Notes under the pieces: generated by a model
What the model was told of the DNA's origin: nothing
The model's database searches: none
The model's input: the letters and a program-made list of their open reading frames with translations, nothing else
From: Rhodocaloribacter sp964552015
Lineage (GTDB): Bacteria > Bacteroidota > Rhodothermia > Rhodothermales > ISCAR-4553
Reading direction: 5' to 3'
Assembly (NCBI GenBank): GCA_964552015.1
Contig: CAZKFR010000002.1
Coordinates: 59,008-123,007, forward strand
Length of the DNA stretch: 64,000 nt
Translations under genes and position numbers: made by a program
Part shown: positions 27,620 to 36,200 of the stretch, one piece after another
How the letters are laid out: each line of letters begins with the position of its first letter
How positions within the stretch are numbered: the first letter of the stretch is position 1

Positions 27620-29410
27620 GTGGGTCTCGCTTCTCGATATGGATGGTGCCGATGGGGGGTGGCAGGGCTCCTGGCCCTGGGACTGGTGTCCGCCGTGCGG
27701 GGGCAGCCCTTGCCGCAGGGGGCCGAGCCGGTGGCCGAGGTGGTATGGCACCTGATCGTGGACGGTGAGGTCCGGCCCTGGCCGCTGGCGCGCCCCTACC
27801 CCCTGGACAGCCTGGACGTCGCCACCCGGGCGCTGCTCGAACACCTGCGTCGTGAGGGCTACTACGACGCCGTGCTGGACTCGGTACGGGTGGAGGCCGA
27901 GCGCCAGCCCCCGGAGGTACGCCTGTACGTGCGTCCGGGCTCCCGGTACGTCGTCGGGCGGGTCCGCCTGCGGGGCATGACCGTGTTCGACTCGGTGGCC
28001 GTACGCGATGCGATGGTGACGCGGCCCGGGCGGCCGCTGGACCCCGACCGGCTGGCTGCCGACCTCGATGCGCTCCTCCAGCGCTATGAGGCGGCCGGCT
28101 ATCCGCTCGTAGCCATTCGCCTTGCCGGGCTGGAGCGGCTTCCCGGGGATTCGACCCGCCTGGACCTGCTCCTGCAGGTGGAGGAAGGGCGCACGCTGGT
28201 GCTGGGCGGGGTGGAGTTGCCCGGTGCCCGGCGGACCCGAGCGTCGTACGTGGCGCGCCTGGCGGGATGGCGTACGGGGCGCCCGCTCCAGAGCTACGAC
28301 CCCGTCGCCCTCCGGGAACGCCTCGAAGAGACGGGGTTCTTCGAGGAGGTAGGGACGCCCGAACTGGTCGTGTTGCCCGGGGACACGGTCGTGGTGCGCC
28401 TGCCCGTGCGTGAGGCGGCGCCGGGCTCGTTTGACCTCGTGCTGGGGTACCTGCCCGCCGGCGGGGCGGGGCGCTCCGGCAGCCTGGTCGGCAGCGGTCA
28501 TCTGGTGTTGCGTCACCTGCTCGGTGCCGGACGGACGGCCTCCCTCAAACTCAACCGCCTTCCCGGACAGGTCAGCAGCGTGGACGTACGGGTGGCCGAC
28601 CCCTTCCTGTTCGGCCTTCCGTTCACGGGCGAGGGGGCTTTTCAGGGGCTCCAGCAAGATTCGACCTATGGCAAACAGCAGTACCGGGCGAGTGTGGGGT
28701 ACCATTTCGGTGGTGGGCTGATGCTGCTGGCGACGTTCATCCGCGAGAACACGGCACCGGGGCAGGCCGGGCTGCGTCTGCGGGCGGGGCGGCAACGCAT
28801 CCCCCGGTCGGATGCCGTCTTTGCGGGGCTGGGGCTTCGCTACCGGCGGCTCGACCGGGGCGTCAACCCCCGGCGCGGCTTCTTCGTCGAGGTCAACCTG
28901 GAGCGGGGCCGTAAGCGCCGTACGGCCACCGTCCTTACCGCCGAGGGCGATACGACGCGCGAGGTGACGGCGCTGCGCCAGGAGCGGCTTCAGGCCACCA
29001 TCCGCCTGTTTGTCCCCACGCTCCGACGTCAGGTGCTGGCCCTGGGAGGCGAGGCCGCCGTGCTCGTGAGCAACGCCTATGACGAGAGCGACCTCTTTCG
29101 CTTTGGCGGGGCTACCTCGCTGCGGGGCTACGACGAAGAGCGCTTCCGCGGGCGCTTCGTTGCACGGGCGTTCGCCGAGTACCGCTACCAGATCGACCGT
29201 GCGTCGTTCGCCTACGTGTTCTTCGACCTGGGCTTCGTCGAGACGCCCGAGGTCGTGGGGCTGGCACCCGGGCATGGTTTCCATCCCGGCTACGGGGTGG
29301 GCCTCCAGTTCAGCACGCCCGTCGGGCTCGTCAACACCAGCTATGCCGTCAACCCCGATGACGGGCCCACGCGCGGGCGCATCCATGCCGGCCTCTCCTT
29401 CGGCCTCTGA
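27620..29410 (+). CDS. Omp85/BamA-superfamily outer-membrane protein
   Basis: Outer-membrane barrel protein of about 596 residues. A signal peptide (GVAGLLALGLVSAVRGQ) is followed by POTRA-like domains about 45-230 (GYYDAVLDSVRV, GSRYVVGRVRLRGM, RLAADLDALLQRYEAAGYP). A 16-strand-type barrel fills the rest. The L6-loop signature is GGATSLRGYDEERF, the LRGY form of the VRGF motif. It is shorter than BamA (usually five POTRAs) and is better compared with TamA or patatin-type or secretion Omp85 proteins. The cargo is unknown. GTG at 27620 is chosen because it starts the signal peptide; TTG 27605 and GTG 27659 are alternatives, as no ribosome site is visible. Confidence 0.85.
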   Translation: MGLASRYGWCRWGVAGLLALGLVSAVRGQPLPQGAEPVAEVVWHLIVDGEVRPWPLARPYPLDSLDVATRALLEHLRREGYYDAVLDSVRVEAERQPPEVRLYVRPGSRYVVGRVRLRGMTVFDSVAVRDAMVTRPGRPLDPDRLAADLDALLQRYEAAGYPLVAIRLAGLERLPGDSTRLDLLLQVEEGRTLVLGGVELPGARRTRASYVARLAGWRTGRPLQSYDPVALRERLEETGFFEEVGTPELVVLPGDTVVVRLPVREAAPGSFDLVLGYLPAGGAGRSGSLVGSGHLVLRHLLGAGRTASLKLNRLPGQVSSVDVRVADPFLFGLPFTGEGAFQGLQQDSTYGKQQYRASVGYHFGGGLMLLATFIRENTAPGQAGLRLRAGRQRIPRSDAVFAGLGLRYRRLDRGVNPRRGFFVEVNLERGRKRRTATVLTAEGDTTREVTALRQERLQATIRLFVPTLRRQVLALGGEAAVLVSNAYDESDLFRFGGATSLRGYDEERFRGRFVARAFAEYRYQIDRASFAYVFFDLGFVETPEVVGLAPGHGFHPGYGVGLQFSTPVGLVNTSYAVNPDDGPTRGRIHAGLSFGL

Positions 29411-29436
29411 CGGTGCGTACGGGGTCAGACCGTGCG

Positions 29437-30756
29437 TCAGAGGAGCGACACGAAGGCGGCGTCCTCGGCCTCCAGCGCGCCGTCCGGCGCGGGCGGGCCG
29501 AGACGTACGTCTTCCAGCCGGCCTACCCGTTCGGGGTCGTAGGGCCGGCGCACGCGGATGTAGTTGTCCGTGAAGCCGTACATCACCCCGTCTTTCTCAT
29601 CGCCTTCCCACAGCACCGGGCGCGTGGTGCCGGCGTGATCCCTGTAGAACGCCGCGCGCTTCCGGTCGGAGAGCAGGCGCAGGACCCGGTTGCGGCGCGC
29701 CCGCTCGGCCTTCGGCACGGGCGCCCCGCCGACGCGCTCCGGCTGGTCCACGGCGACGGTGTGGGGGCGCTCGGAATAGGTGAAGACGTGCAGGTAGGAG
29801 ACGGGCAGGTCCTGCAGGAACCGGCAGGTGTTCTCGAACCGCTCCGCCGACTCGGCCGGGAAGCCCACGATCACGTCGACCCCGATGCAGGCGTGTGGCA
29901 GGCGTTCCTTGATCCGCGCCACGCGACCGGCATAGACGTGGCGGCGGTAGCGCCGCCGCATCTTGCCCAGCACGTAATCGTCTCCACTCTGGAGGGGGAT
30001 GTGGAAGTGAGGCTGGAACCGCTCGGAGGCGGCGACGAAGTCGATGATCTCGTCGGTGAGCAGGTTGGGTTCGATGGAGGAGATGCGGTAGCGGGCGATG
30101 CCCTCGACCCGGTCGAGGGCGCGGAGCAGATCCAGGAGCGTGTGTCCGTGCTCCTGGCCATAGAGGCCGATGTTGACCCCGCTGAGGACGATCTCCCGGA
30201 AGCCTTTCTCGGCGATGGCACGGGCCTGGGCGACCGTCGCTTCGAGCGGGTTGGAACGGCTGCGGCCCCGGGCCTGCGGGATGGTGCAGAACGCGCAGGT
30301 GTAGTCGCAGCCGTCCTGCACCTTCAGGAAGGCGCGGGTGCGTTCCCCGGCTGCGTAGGCCGGCCCGAACGCCTCCACCTCGTCGATGCACGAGACGGCC
30401 ACCTGGGTCTGCTCCCGCTTCGAGAAATCCCCGAGCACGTCGAACAGGTGAAACTTTTCACGGGCGCCGAGGACGGCATCCACGCCGGGGAGGGCGGCGA
30501 TCTCATCCGGGCGGAGCTGGGCGTAACAGCCGGTGACCAGGATGAAGGCCTCCGGATTGGCCCGGCGGGCCCGGCGGATCACCTGACGGCACTTCCGCTC
30601 GGCCTCCTCGGTGACGGTACAGGTGTTGATGACGGTCACGTCGGCTGCCTCGCCAAACGGCACGACCTCGAAGTCCCGCGCCTCGAAGTCGCGGGCCAGG
30701 GTACTCGTCTCGGCGTAGTTGAGCTTGCAACCCAGCGTATAGAACGAAACTTTCAC
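29437..30756 (-). CDS. mtaB: tRNA t6A37 methylthiotransferase
   Basis: Radical-SAM methylthiotransferase of 439 residues that converts t6A37 to ms2t6A in tRNAs reading A-starting codons. Cysteines C10, C46 and C77 bind the auxiliary cluster, and C150, C154 and C157 (GCDYTCAFC) bind the SAM cluster. FYTLGCKLNYAET and HFHIPLQSGDDYVLGKM are MtaB wording and separate it from MiaB, which the window also encodes (19684-21132). GTG at 30756 begins the conserved KVSFYTLGC. The longer frame upstream has no family counterpart. It is convergent with the Omp85 gene over 26 bp. Confidence 0.95.
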   Translation of the reverse strand: MKVSFYTLGCKLNYAETSTLARDFEARDFEVVPFGEAADVTVINTCTVTEEAERKCRQVIRRARRANPEAFILVTGCYAQLRPDEIAALPGVDAVLGAREKFHLFDVLGDFSKREQTQVAVSCIDEVEAFGPAYAAGERTRAFLKVQDGCDYTCAFCTIPQARGRSRSNPLEATVAQARAIAEKGFREIVLSGVNIGLYGQEHGHTLLDLLRALDRVEGIARYRISSIEPNLLTDEIIDFVAASERFQPHFHIPLQSGDDYVLGKMRRRYRRHVYAGRVARIKERLPHACIGVDVIVGFPAESAERFENTCRFLQDLPVSYLHVFTYSERPHTVAVDQPERVGGAPVPKAERARRNRVLRLLSDRKRAAFYRDHAGTTRPVLWEGDEKDGVMYGFTDNYIRVRRPYDPERVGRLEDVRLGPPAPDGALEAEDAAFVSLL

Positions 30757-30827
30757 GGCACAACGTGGCAGGCGAGGAAGAAGGTGCAGTACCTTGAGGC
30801 ACAAGAACGAAACGGCACCTCGTACGT

Positions 30828-30897
30828 TTCAAACGCCGGGCCTACCGGCGTGAAAAGGCGTTGAACCCCGCACCCGTCCGGGTTTGCCACCGGTAGG
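30828..30897 (+). promoter_or_regulatory. candidate alternative-pairing leader of psd-pssA
   Basis: Three pairings compete here. ACGCCGG at 30833-30839 pairs perfectly with CCGGCGT at 30845-30851. TTCAA(A)CGCC at 30828-30837 can instead pair with GGCGTTGAA at 30857-30865. CCTACCGG at 30841-30848 can pair with CCGGTAGG at 30890-30897. Mutually exclusive stems 60 bp before the psd start suggest an attenuator or riboregulator, but chance is possible in GC-rich DNA. Confidence 0.3.
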
Positions 30898-30957
30898 TCA
30901 GGGCGGGCAGGTCCCGAAACGGGCGGGCCGTATCCGAACATTCAACCGAGACGTACC

Positions 30958-31656
30958 TTGTTTGCACGCGAAGGCTATATGTTGATCACCGGCGCGGCCG
31001 TGATCGCGCTGGTGCTGGCCCTGGTGGGGCTGCAACTCGGGCCTACCTGGCGGGTGGTGCTCGGTGGGCTGGGGGTGCTCATCCTGGGCTTTACCCTCTA
31101 TTTCTTCCGGGATCCCGAGCGGACGCCGCCGCCGAACGCCGCGACGCTGCTCCTGGCCCCGGCCGACGGCAAGGTGGTGCGGATCATCGACGTGGAGGAG
31201 CCGCTGTACCTGAACGGCCCGGCCCGGCAGGTCTCCATCTTTCTCTCCCCGCTGAACGTCCACGTCAACCGGGTGCCAGCCGACGGGGTCGTGGAGTTCG
31301 TCCGCTACGTGCCGGGGGATTACCTGGTGGCCTGGCATCCAAAGGCCAGCGAGAAGAACGAACGCTCGGAGATCGGGCTGCGCCATCCGAGCGGGACGAA
31401 GGTGCTGTTCAAACAGATCGCCGGCGCGGTGGCCCGCCGGATCGTCTTTCACCTGAGCGAGGGCGACACGGTCCGGGCCGGGGAACGGTTCGGCATCGTC
31501 AAGTTCGGCTCGCGGATGGACGTGCTCGTGCCGCCCGGCATCCCGATCGACGTGCAGGTGGGGGACCGGGTCACCGCAGGGGAGACGATCCTCGGACGCC
31601 TCCCGGCACCGGTGCCCGAGGCGGACGCGGCCACGGCCGAAAACGCCACCCGCTGA
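30958..31656 (+). CDS. psd: phosphatidylserine decarboxylase
   Basis: Pyruvoyl enzyme of the short Psd class (232 residues) that makes phosphatidylethanolamine from phosphatidylserine at the inner membrane. Residues 8-50 form two N-terminal helices. FRDPERTPP and APADGKV lead into the catalytic domain. H102 lies in NVHVNRVP. The self-cleavage site is G184-S185 in KFGSRMDV, with S185 becoming the pyruvoyl group. A TTG start at 30958 is chosen because the following FAREGY is conserved in this class; the ATG at 30979 would remove it. The stop overlaps the pssA start by one base. Confidence 0.92.
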   Translation: MFAREGYMLITGAAVIALVLALVGLQLGPTWRVVLGGLGVLILGFTLYFFRDPERTPPPNAATLLLAPADGKVVRIIDVEEPLYLNGPARQVSIFLSPLNVHVNRVPADGVVEFVRYVPGDYLVAWHPKASEKNERSEIGLRHPSGTKVLFKQIAGAVARRIVFHLSEGDTVRAGERFGIVKFGSRMDVLVPPGIPIDVQVGDRVTAGETILGRLPAPVPEADAATAENATR

Positions 31657-32558
31657 TGCTGCGCCTGCGCCAACGACGCCACGACCCGGGCCGCCGCCAG
31701 CGCCGGTTCCGACAGCGCCTCCGGGCCTACCGCGAGAAGCGCTATGGCCGGGGACGCCGGCAGATCCCGCGGGCCGCCGTCCCGTCGTTCTTCACCCTGA
31801 TGAACCTCTTCAGCGGGTTCGTCGCCATCGCGCAGGTCTTCGAAGGGCGTCTGGAGCACGCCTGCTGGTTCATCGTGCTGGCCGGCTTCTTCGATCTGCT
31901 CGACGGGATGGTGGCCCGGCTGGCCAACGGGACGAGCCTCTTCGGGGTCGAGCTGGACTCGCTCAGCGACGTCGTCTCCTTTGGCGTGGCCCCCGGCTTT
32001 CTGGTCTATGTCTTTGGCCTCCGCGAGTTCGGGTTGCTCGGGCTGGTCGTGGCAGCGTTGCCGGCCATCTGCGGGGCCGTCCGCCTGGCCCGCTTCAACG
32101 CGACGTGGGAAGGGGAGAAGAAGGATTACTTCCTGGGCCTGCCGATCCCGGTGCAGGCCATCGTCGTCGTGACGCTCATCCTCAACGTCAACGATGCGTC
32201 CTGGTTCAACCAGTACAGCCTGAACAACCTGTCGATCCTGATCCCCATCATCGTCGTGCTGTCGGGGCTGATGGTTTCGACGATCCGGTTCGACGCCGTG
32301 CCGAAGCCGTCGGCGCGCTACATCCGCACGCACCCCCGGAAGTCGGCGGCCTACGTGCTGGCGCTGCTCGTGGTGATCTTCCTGCAACAGATCGGCCTGC
32401 TCGTGGTGCTGGCGGCGTACCTGCTCCACGGCATCGGGCGCTCGGGGTACCACGTCGTGCGGGCCATCCTGGCGACGCCGCTGGAGGACGGCAGCCCCGC
32501 TCCCACGGACGGGGCCGGCCGGCGAAATCCTGGCGAAGGGCGGCGACGGCGCCCGTGA
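31656..32558 (+). CDS. pssA: CDP-diacylglycerol--serine O-phosphatidyltransferase
   Basis: Integral-membrane enzyme (300 residues) that makes phosphatidylserine, the substrate of the upstream psd product. The CDP-alcohol phosphatidyltransferase signature is complete: D80, D83-G84, A87-R88, G97, D101 and D105. The first 40 residues are unusually arginine-rich and the C-terminal 25 residues are basic and low complexity. Eight or so helices follow the first motif. Overlap TGATG with psd shows translational coupling, so both steps to phosphatidylethanolamine are made together. Confidence 0.95.
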   Translation: MLRLRQRRHDPGRRQRRFRQRLRAYREKRYGRGRRQIPRAAVPSFFTLMNLFSGFVAIAQVFEGRLEHACWFIVLAGFFDLLDGMVARLANGTSLFGVELDSLSDVVSFGVAPGFLVYVFGLREFGLLGLVVAALPAICGAVRLARFNATWEGEKKDYFLGLPIPVQAIVVVTLILNVNDASWFNQYSLNNLSILIPIIVVLSGLMVSTIRFDAVPKPSARYIRTHPRKSAAYVLALLVVIFLQQIGLLVVLAAYLLHGIGRSGYHVVRAILATPLEDGSPAPTDGAGRRNPGEGRRRRP

Positions 32559-32620
32559 AGCGATATCTTACGCGGCACGACGCGTTCGGGCCCCTTCACT
32601 CCATCGTACCTCATTGCACC

Positions 32621-32887
32621 ATGTACAAGGCAAACATTCATATCACGTTGCGTCCGTCCATCCTCGATCCGCAGGGCAAGGCCACCCATCACGCGCTGAC
32701 CGAACTGGGGTTTGCGCGTGTGGAACAGGTCCGTATCGGGAAGTATATCGAGATGTGGATCGACGTTGAGGAGGAGGCCGAGGCCGAACGGGTGGCACGG
32801 GAAGCCTGCGAGCAACTGCTGGCCAACCCGGTGATGGAGGATTTTGCCATCACGCTGGAGCGTGTCTCCCCCCGAGCGGCGACCTGA
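32621..32887 (+). CDS. purS: phosphoribosylformylglycinamidine synthase subunit PurS
   Basis: Small subunit (88 residues) that bridges PurL and PurQ in the FGAM synthase complex of purine synthesis. The N-terminus YKANIHITLRPSILDPQGKA and the TELGFARVEQVRIGKY stretch are standard PurS wording (the DPQGKA and IGKY parts are the conserved interface). The frame extends upstream through pssA, but the ATG at 32621 is the family start. purL and purQ are not adjacent, so the complex is encoded at separate sites. Confidence 0.93.
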   Translation: MYKANIHITLRPSILDPQGKATHHALTELGFARVEQVRIGKYIEMWIDVEEEAEAERVAREACEQLLANPVMEDFAITLERVSPRAAT

Positions 32888-32927
32888 GGGCATGGGATCA
32901 CGATCGCCACGCGACCGACCGGATGCG

Positions 32928-33251
32928 ATGAGCACGGAACGGAGGTACGGGAACCTGGCGGAGCCCGCCACGGCTGCGCCGGACGTGGACGTCGAGGTCG
33001 AGGAGGTGACCCGGGAGCGGCTGGACGAGCCCTGGCGGGTCATCCTCTATAACGACGACGTTCACACGTTCGACGAGGTCATCCTGCAACTCATCAAGGC
33101 GACGGGGTGCAGCCCGGCCGAAGCCGAAGCCCTGGCCTGGCGTGTGCACCTGCAGGGCAAGGCGGCCGTCTACGAGGGCAGCTTCGAAGAATGTTTCCGG
33201 GTCCAGGCCATCCTCAACGAGATCGCGCTGATCACGGACCTGGAGGGATAG
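32928..33251 (+). CDS. clpS: ATP-dependent Clp protease adaptor ClpS
   Basis: Adaptor of about 107 residues that hands N-degron substrates to ClpAP. The specificity pocket is visible as N42-D43-D44 in YNDDVHTFDEV, with H74 at the expected 32-residue spacing (AWRVHLQGKA). The first 35 residues form the flexible acidic arm. The start could be the in-frame ATG at 32892, which would lengthen that arm. No clpA is adjacent. It ends 1 bp before the convergent alpha-2-macroglobulin gene. Confidence 0.93.
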   Translation: MSTERRYGNLAEPATAAPDVDVEVEEVTRERLDEPWRVILYNDDVHTFDEVILQLIKATGCSPAEAEALAWRVHLQGKAAVYEGSFEECFRVQAILNEIALITDLEG

Positions 33252-33252
33252 G

Positions 33253-36200
33253 TCAGCGCCGGGCCGTCTCGGGCGGGGGCGGCTGGACGACGAGCGTGCC
33301 GGTGGGGGTGTGGCCGTAGACGGACGGCTCGTACATCATCTCGCCCCGCGCGGGGGGATGGACGAAGGTGCCGGGCGTGGTGGCACGGGCGACGTAGGTG
33401 TACGTATGCTCGCCACGCTGCAGGTAGTCGGCAAAGAGGAGCACGCGGTCGTCGTGGAGTTCGGTGTGGGTGAAGGAGCCCCACCAGCGCTCGGTGCCGG
33501 TGTCCTGGACGGCGTCCCGGGCGGTGGTCTCGAAGGCGGCGTTGAGGGCTTCGAGACCGGCGGGCAGCGGGTCGTCGACGACGACGTAGTGGCGGCCGGC
33601 GGGACTGCTCAGGCGCAGGGTGACGCGCACGAGGTCGCCGGCCTGGAGGGTGACGCGTTCTTCGCCGCTCGTCATGGCCCGGCCCACCGGGTGGCCCTGC
33701 TTGTCGAGCCGCTGGATCGTGCGCGCCACACGCAGGCCCTGGTCGCGGGCAGGCAGGGGGGTATCCCGGTAGGTCTCGAGCAGGAGCGAGTAGTAGAGGC
33801 GGCCCGGGCCGGTCTTTCGGATCTCGACGGGCAGGGTGCTGCCGGGCGGCCAGGTGTCCAGGGATTGCTCGTGCGTGAAGACCGTCAGCGACGAGCCGCG
33901 GAACGCTTCGCGGAGCAGCAGCGCGCTGTCCACGCGCAGCTCGGCCACGAAGTCCGGGGGGGCTTTCTCGAACGAGGCGAAGTACGTGGCGAGTGCCTCG
34001 ACGGCGGCGACGTTCTCCTGCGTGGTGCCCCAGTGGCCCGGCGTGCGACGTGACATCAGGAAGCGGAGCATGCGTTCGGCCAGCAGGCGCGTCTCGGCGG
34101 TGGGGTCGGCCTCGATGAGGGCGGTCATGCCGAGGGCGGTCGCCCGGGTGTCCGAGGCGAAGACCCAGCCCCAGTCGGGGTCGGGCGGGATGCTGAAATA
34201 GGCGACGCTGCCCTCGACGCGGACGCGGCTGCGGAGGCGGTCGAGCAGGCGGGGCCGCAGGGTGGCCAGGGCTCGGCTGTTGGCGCGGACGACGGTGCGG
34301 AGCATCAGGCTCTGCCCCTCGACGCTGGAGCGCGGGTCCCGGAGGAGGGCCTCGGCCAGCGAAAAAGCTTCGTCTTCGAGGAGGCGCCCGTGCCGTACCA
34401 GCGCGTAGAGCATCAGGGTCCGGGTGTCGTTCCAGACGGCCCGGTCGTAGTAGGCTGGACGGTCGCTGGGGTTGCGTACCTGCTGTTCCAGGGCGTCCAG
34501 GGCCCCGGCCAGCAGGCGTTCGGGAAGGGCATAGCCGGCCGCCCGTGCTTCCGCCAGGGCCAGGACGACGTAGGCGCTCACGTAGGGGTTGGCATGACGA
34601 CCGCCGGGCCACAGGGCGAAGCCGTCACCGGTCCAGTACGCGGGCAGGTCGTCGAGCCAAGCCTGCACCGCGGCGTTCCGGTCGCCGTGCAGGGCGTTGA
34701 GGTCGAAGGCGGCGAAGAGGTTGTCGGCCAGGAGGAGCGGGCGGATGCGGCTGGTACGCTGCTCGAGGCAACCGTAAGGATACTGGAAGAGGTAGCGCGT
34801 AGCCCCATCGAGGCCGGCGAGGGCCGTGCTTGCCAGGCGGACCGAGAAGTGGCCGAGGCCGGGCAAGGCGTCGGCGGGGATCCGCAGGACTTCGCGGGTG
34901 CTCTGCTCCGTCGAGGCGAACGTGGCGCTCGTTTCCCGGGTGGTGGGGAGGCGTACCGGCAGGGGCCATTGCAGGGCGTCGCGTACGTTCGCCATGGAGG
35001 CCTCGAACGTGATACGGGCGGTGTCCGGGTGTTCGGCAGCCCAGCCGAAGCGCACCTCGCGCGTTGCGCCGGGGGCCAGCACCAGTTCGTGCGAGGCCGG
35101 GCCGGTCAGCGTGAGGCCCTCGGCGCGGGCCGTGACCACGACGCGCCCGTCACGGTCGGTGCGGTTCGAGACGAGCACGCCGGCTTCGAAGCGGTCGCCG
35201 CGCCGGGCGAAGCGGGGAAGGGCCGGCTGGAGCACGAGCGGCTGCGTGACGAGCAGGTCGCGTCGGCCCGCGCCGAAGCGGTTCCCCCCGGCCACCGCCA
35301 CCGCCATGAGGCGGAACGTGGTCAGGCTCTGGGGCAGCGTGAACCGGACCGTGGCGCGGCCGCCGGCATCCGTCTGCAGGGAAGGCACCCAGTGGGCCAG
35401 GGGACGGAAATCCTGGCGGAGCATGTACTCCGCCGTGCCGCCCCCGCCGCCGAGGTCTTCCTCCTTCTGTCCGAAGTTGCGCTGGCGCACCAGGCGGGCG
35501 CGCGTCTCGCTCGTGAGGACCCGGAGGGGCTGGGGGCCATAGAAGGCGTCGAACGGGTCCGGCAGGTGGTAGCCGAGGAGGTTGAGCACGCCGGCATCCA
35601 CCGCCGCGAAGGTTACCTCGGCGGGAACGCCGCGTCCGGCGGCATCGCGCACCTGGATCGTCACGGTGGCCTCCTCGCCGGGACGCATCGGCGCACGCTC
35701 GGGGAGGACCTCCACCGACAGGTGCCGTACGCCGGGGTCCACGCGGATGCCCGCATACCCGACCTTGAAGGCGGGAGCGCCGGCGTCGGCGGCGGCCGTG
35801 GGGGGAGCGGTGCGACCGTGCAGCAGGATGACGCTCACGAACACGTTGGGCAGGTGGGCTTCCGTCAGCGGGATCTCGATCTGCGGCGCACTCCCGACGA
35901 GGGTCTCGACACGGCTCGACAGGATACCGTCCCGCTCGACGGTGATCAGGGCCGTGGCGCGCTCGAAGGGCGAGGCGACCATGAACCGGGCCGTCTCGCC
36001 CGGGCGGTAGGTGGTACGCTCGGGCACCAGGTCGATGCGGTCGTCGTCGGCACGGGCCCAGGCCACATAGCCGGCCCCGGTGGCATAAAAGAAGGCTTCG
36101 GTGCGGACGACGTTGCCGCGCAGGTCGGTGCCGCTAGCCCGGATGAGGTAACTGCCGCCCCGGTCGATGGGGATGTGCAGGCGGCGGGCCTCGCCGGCGC

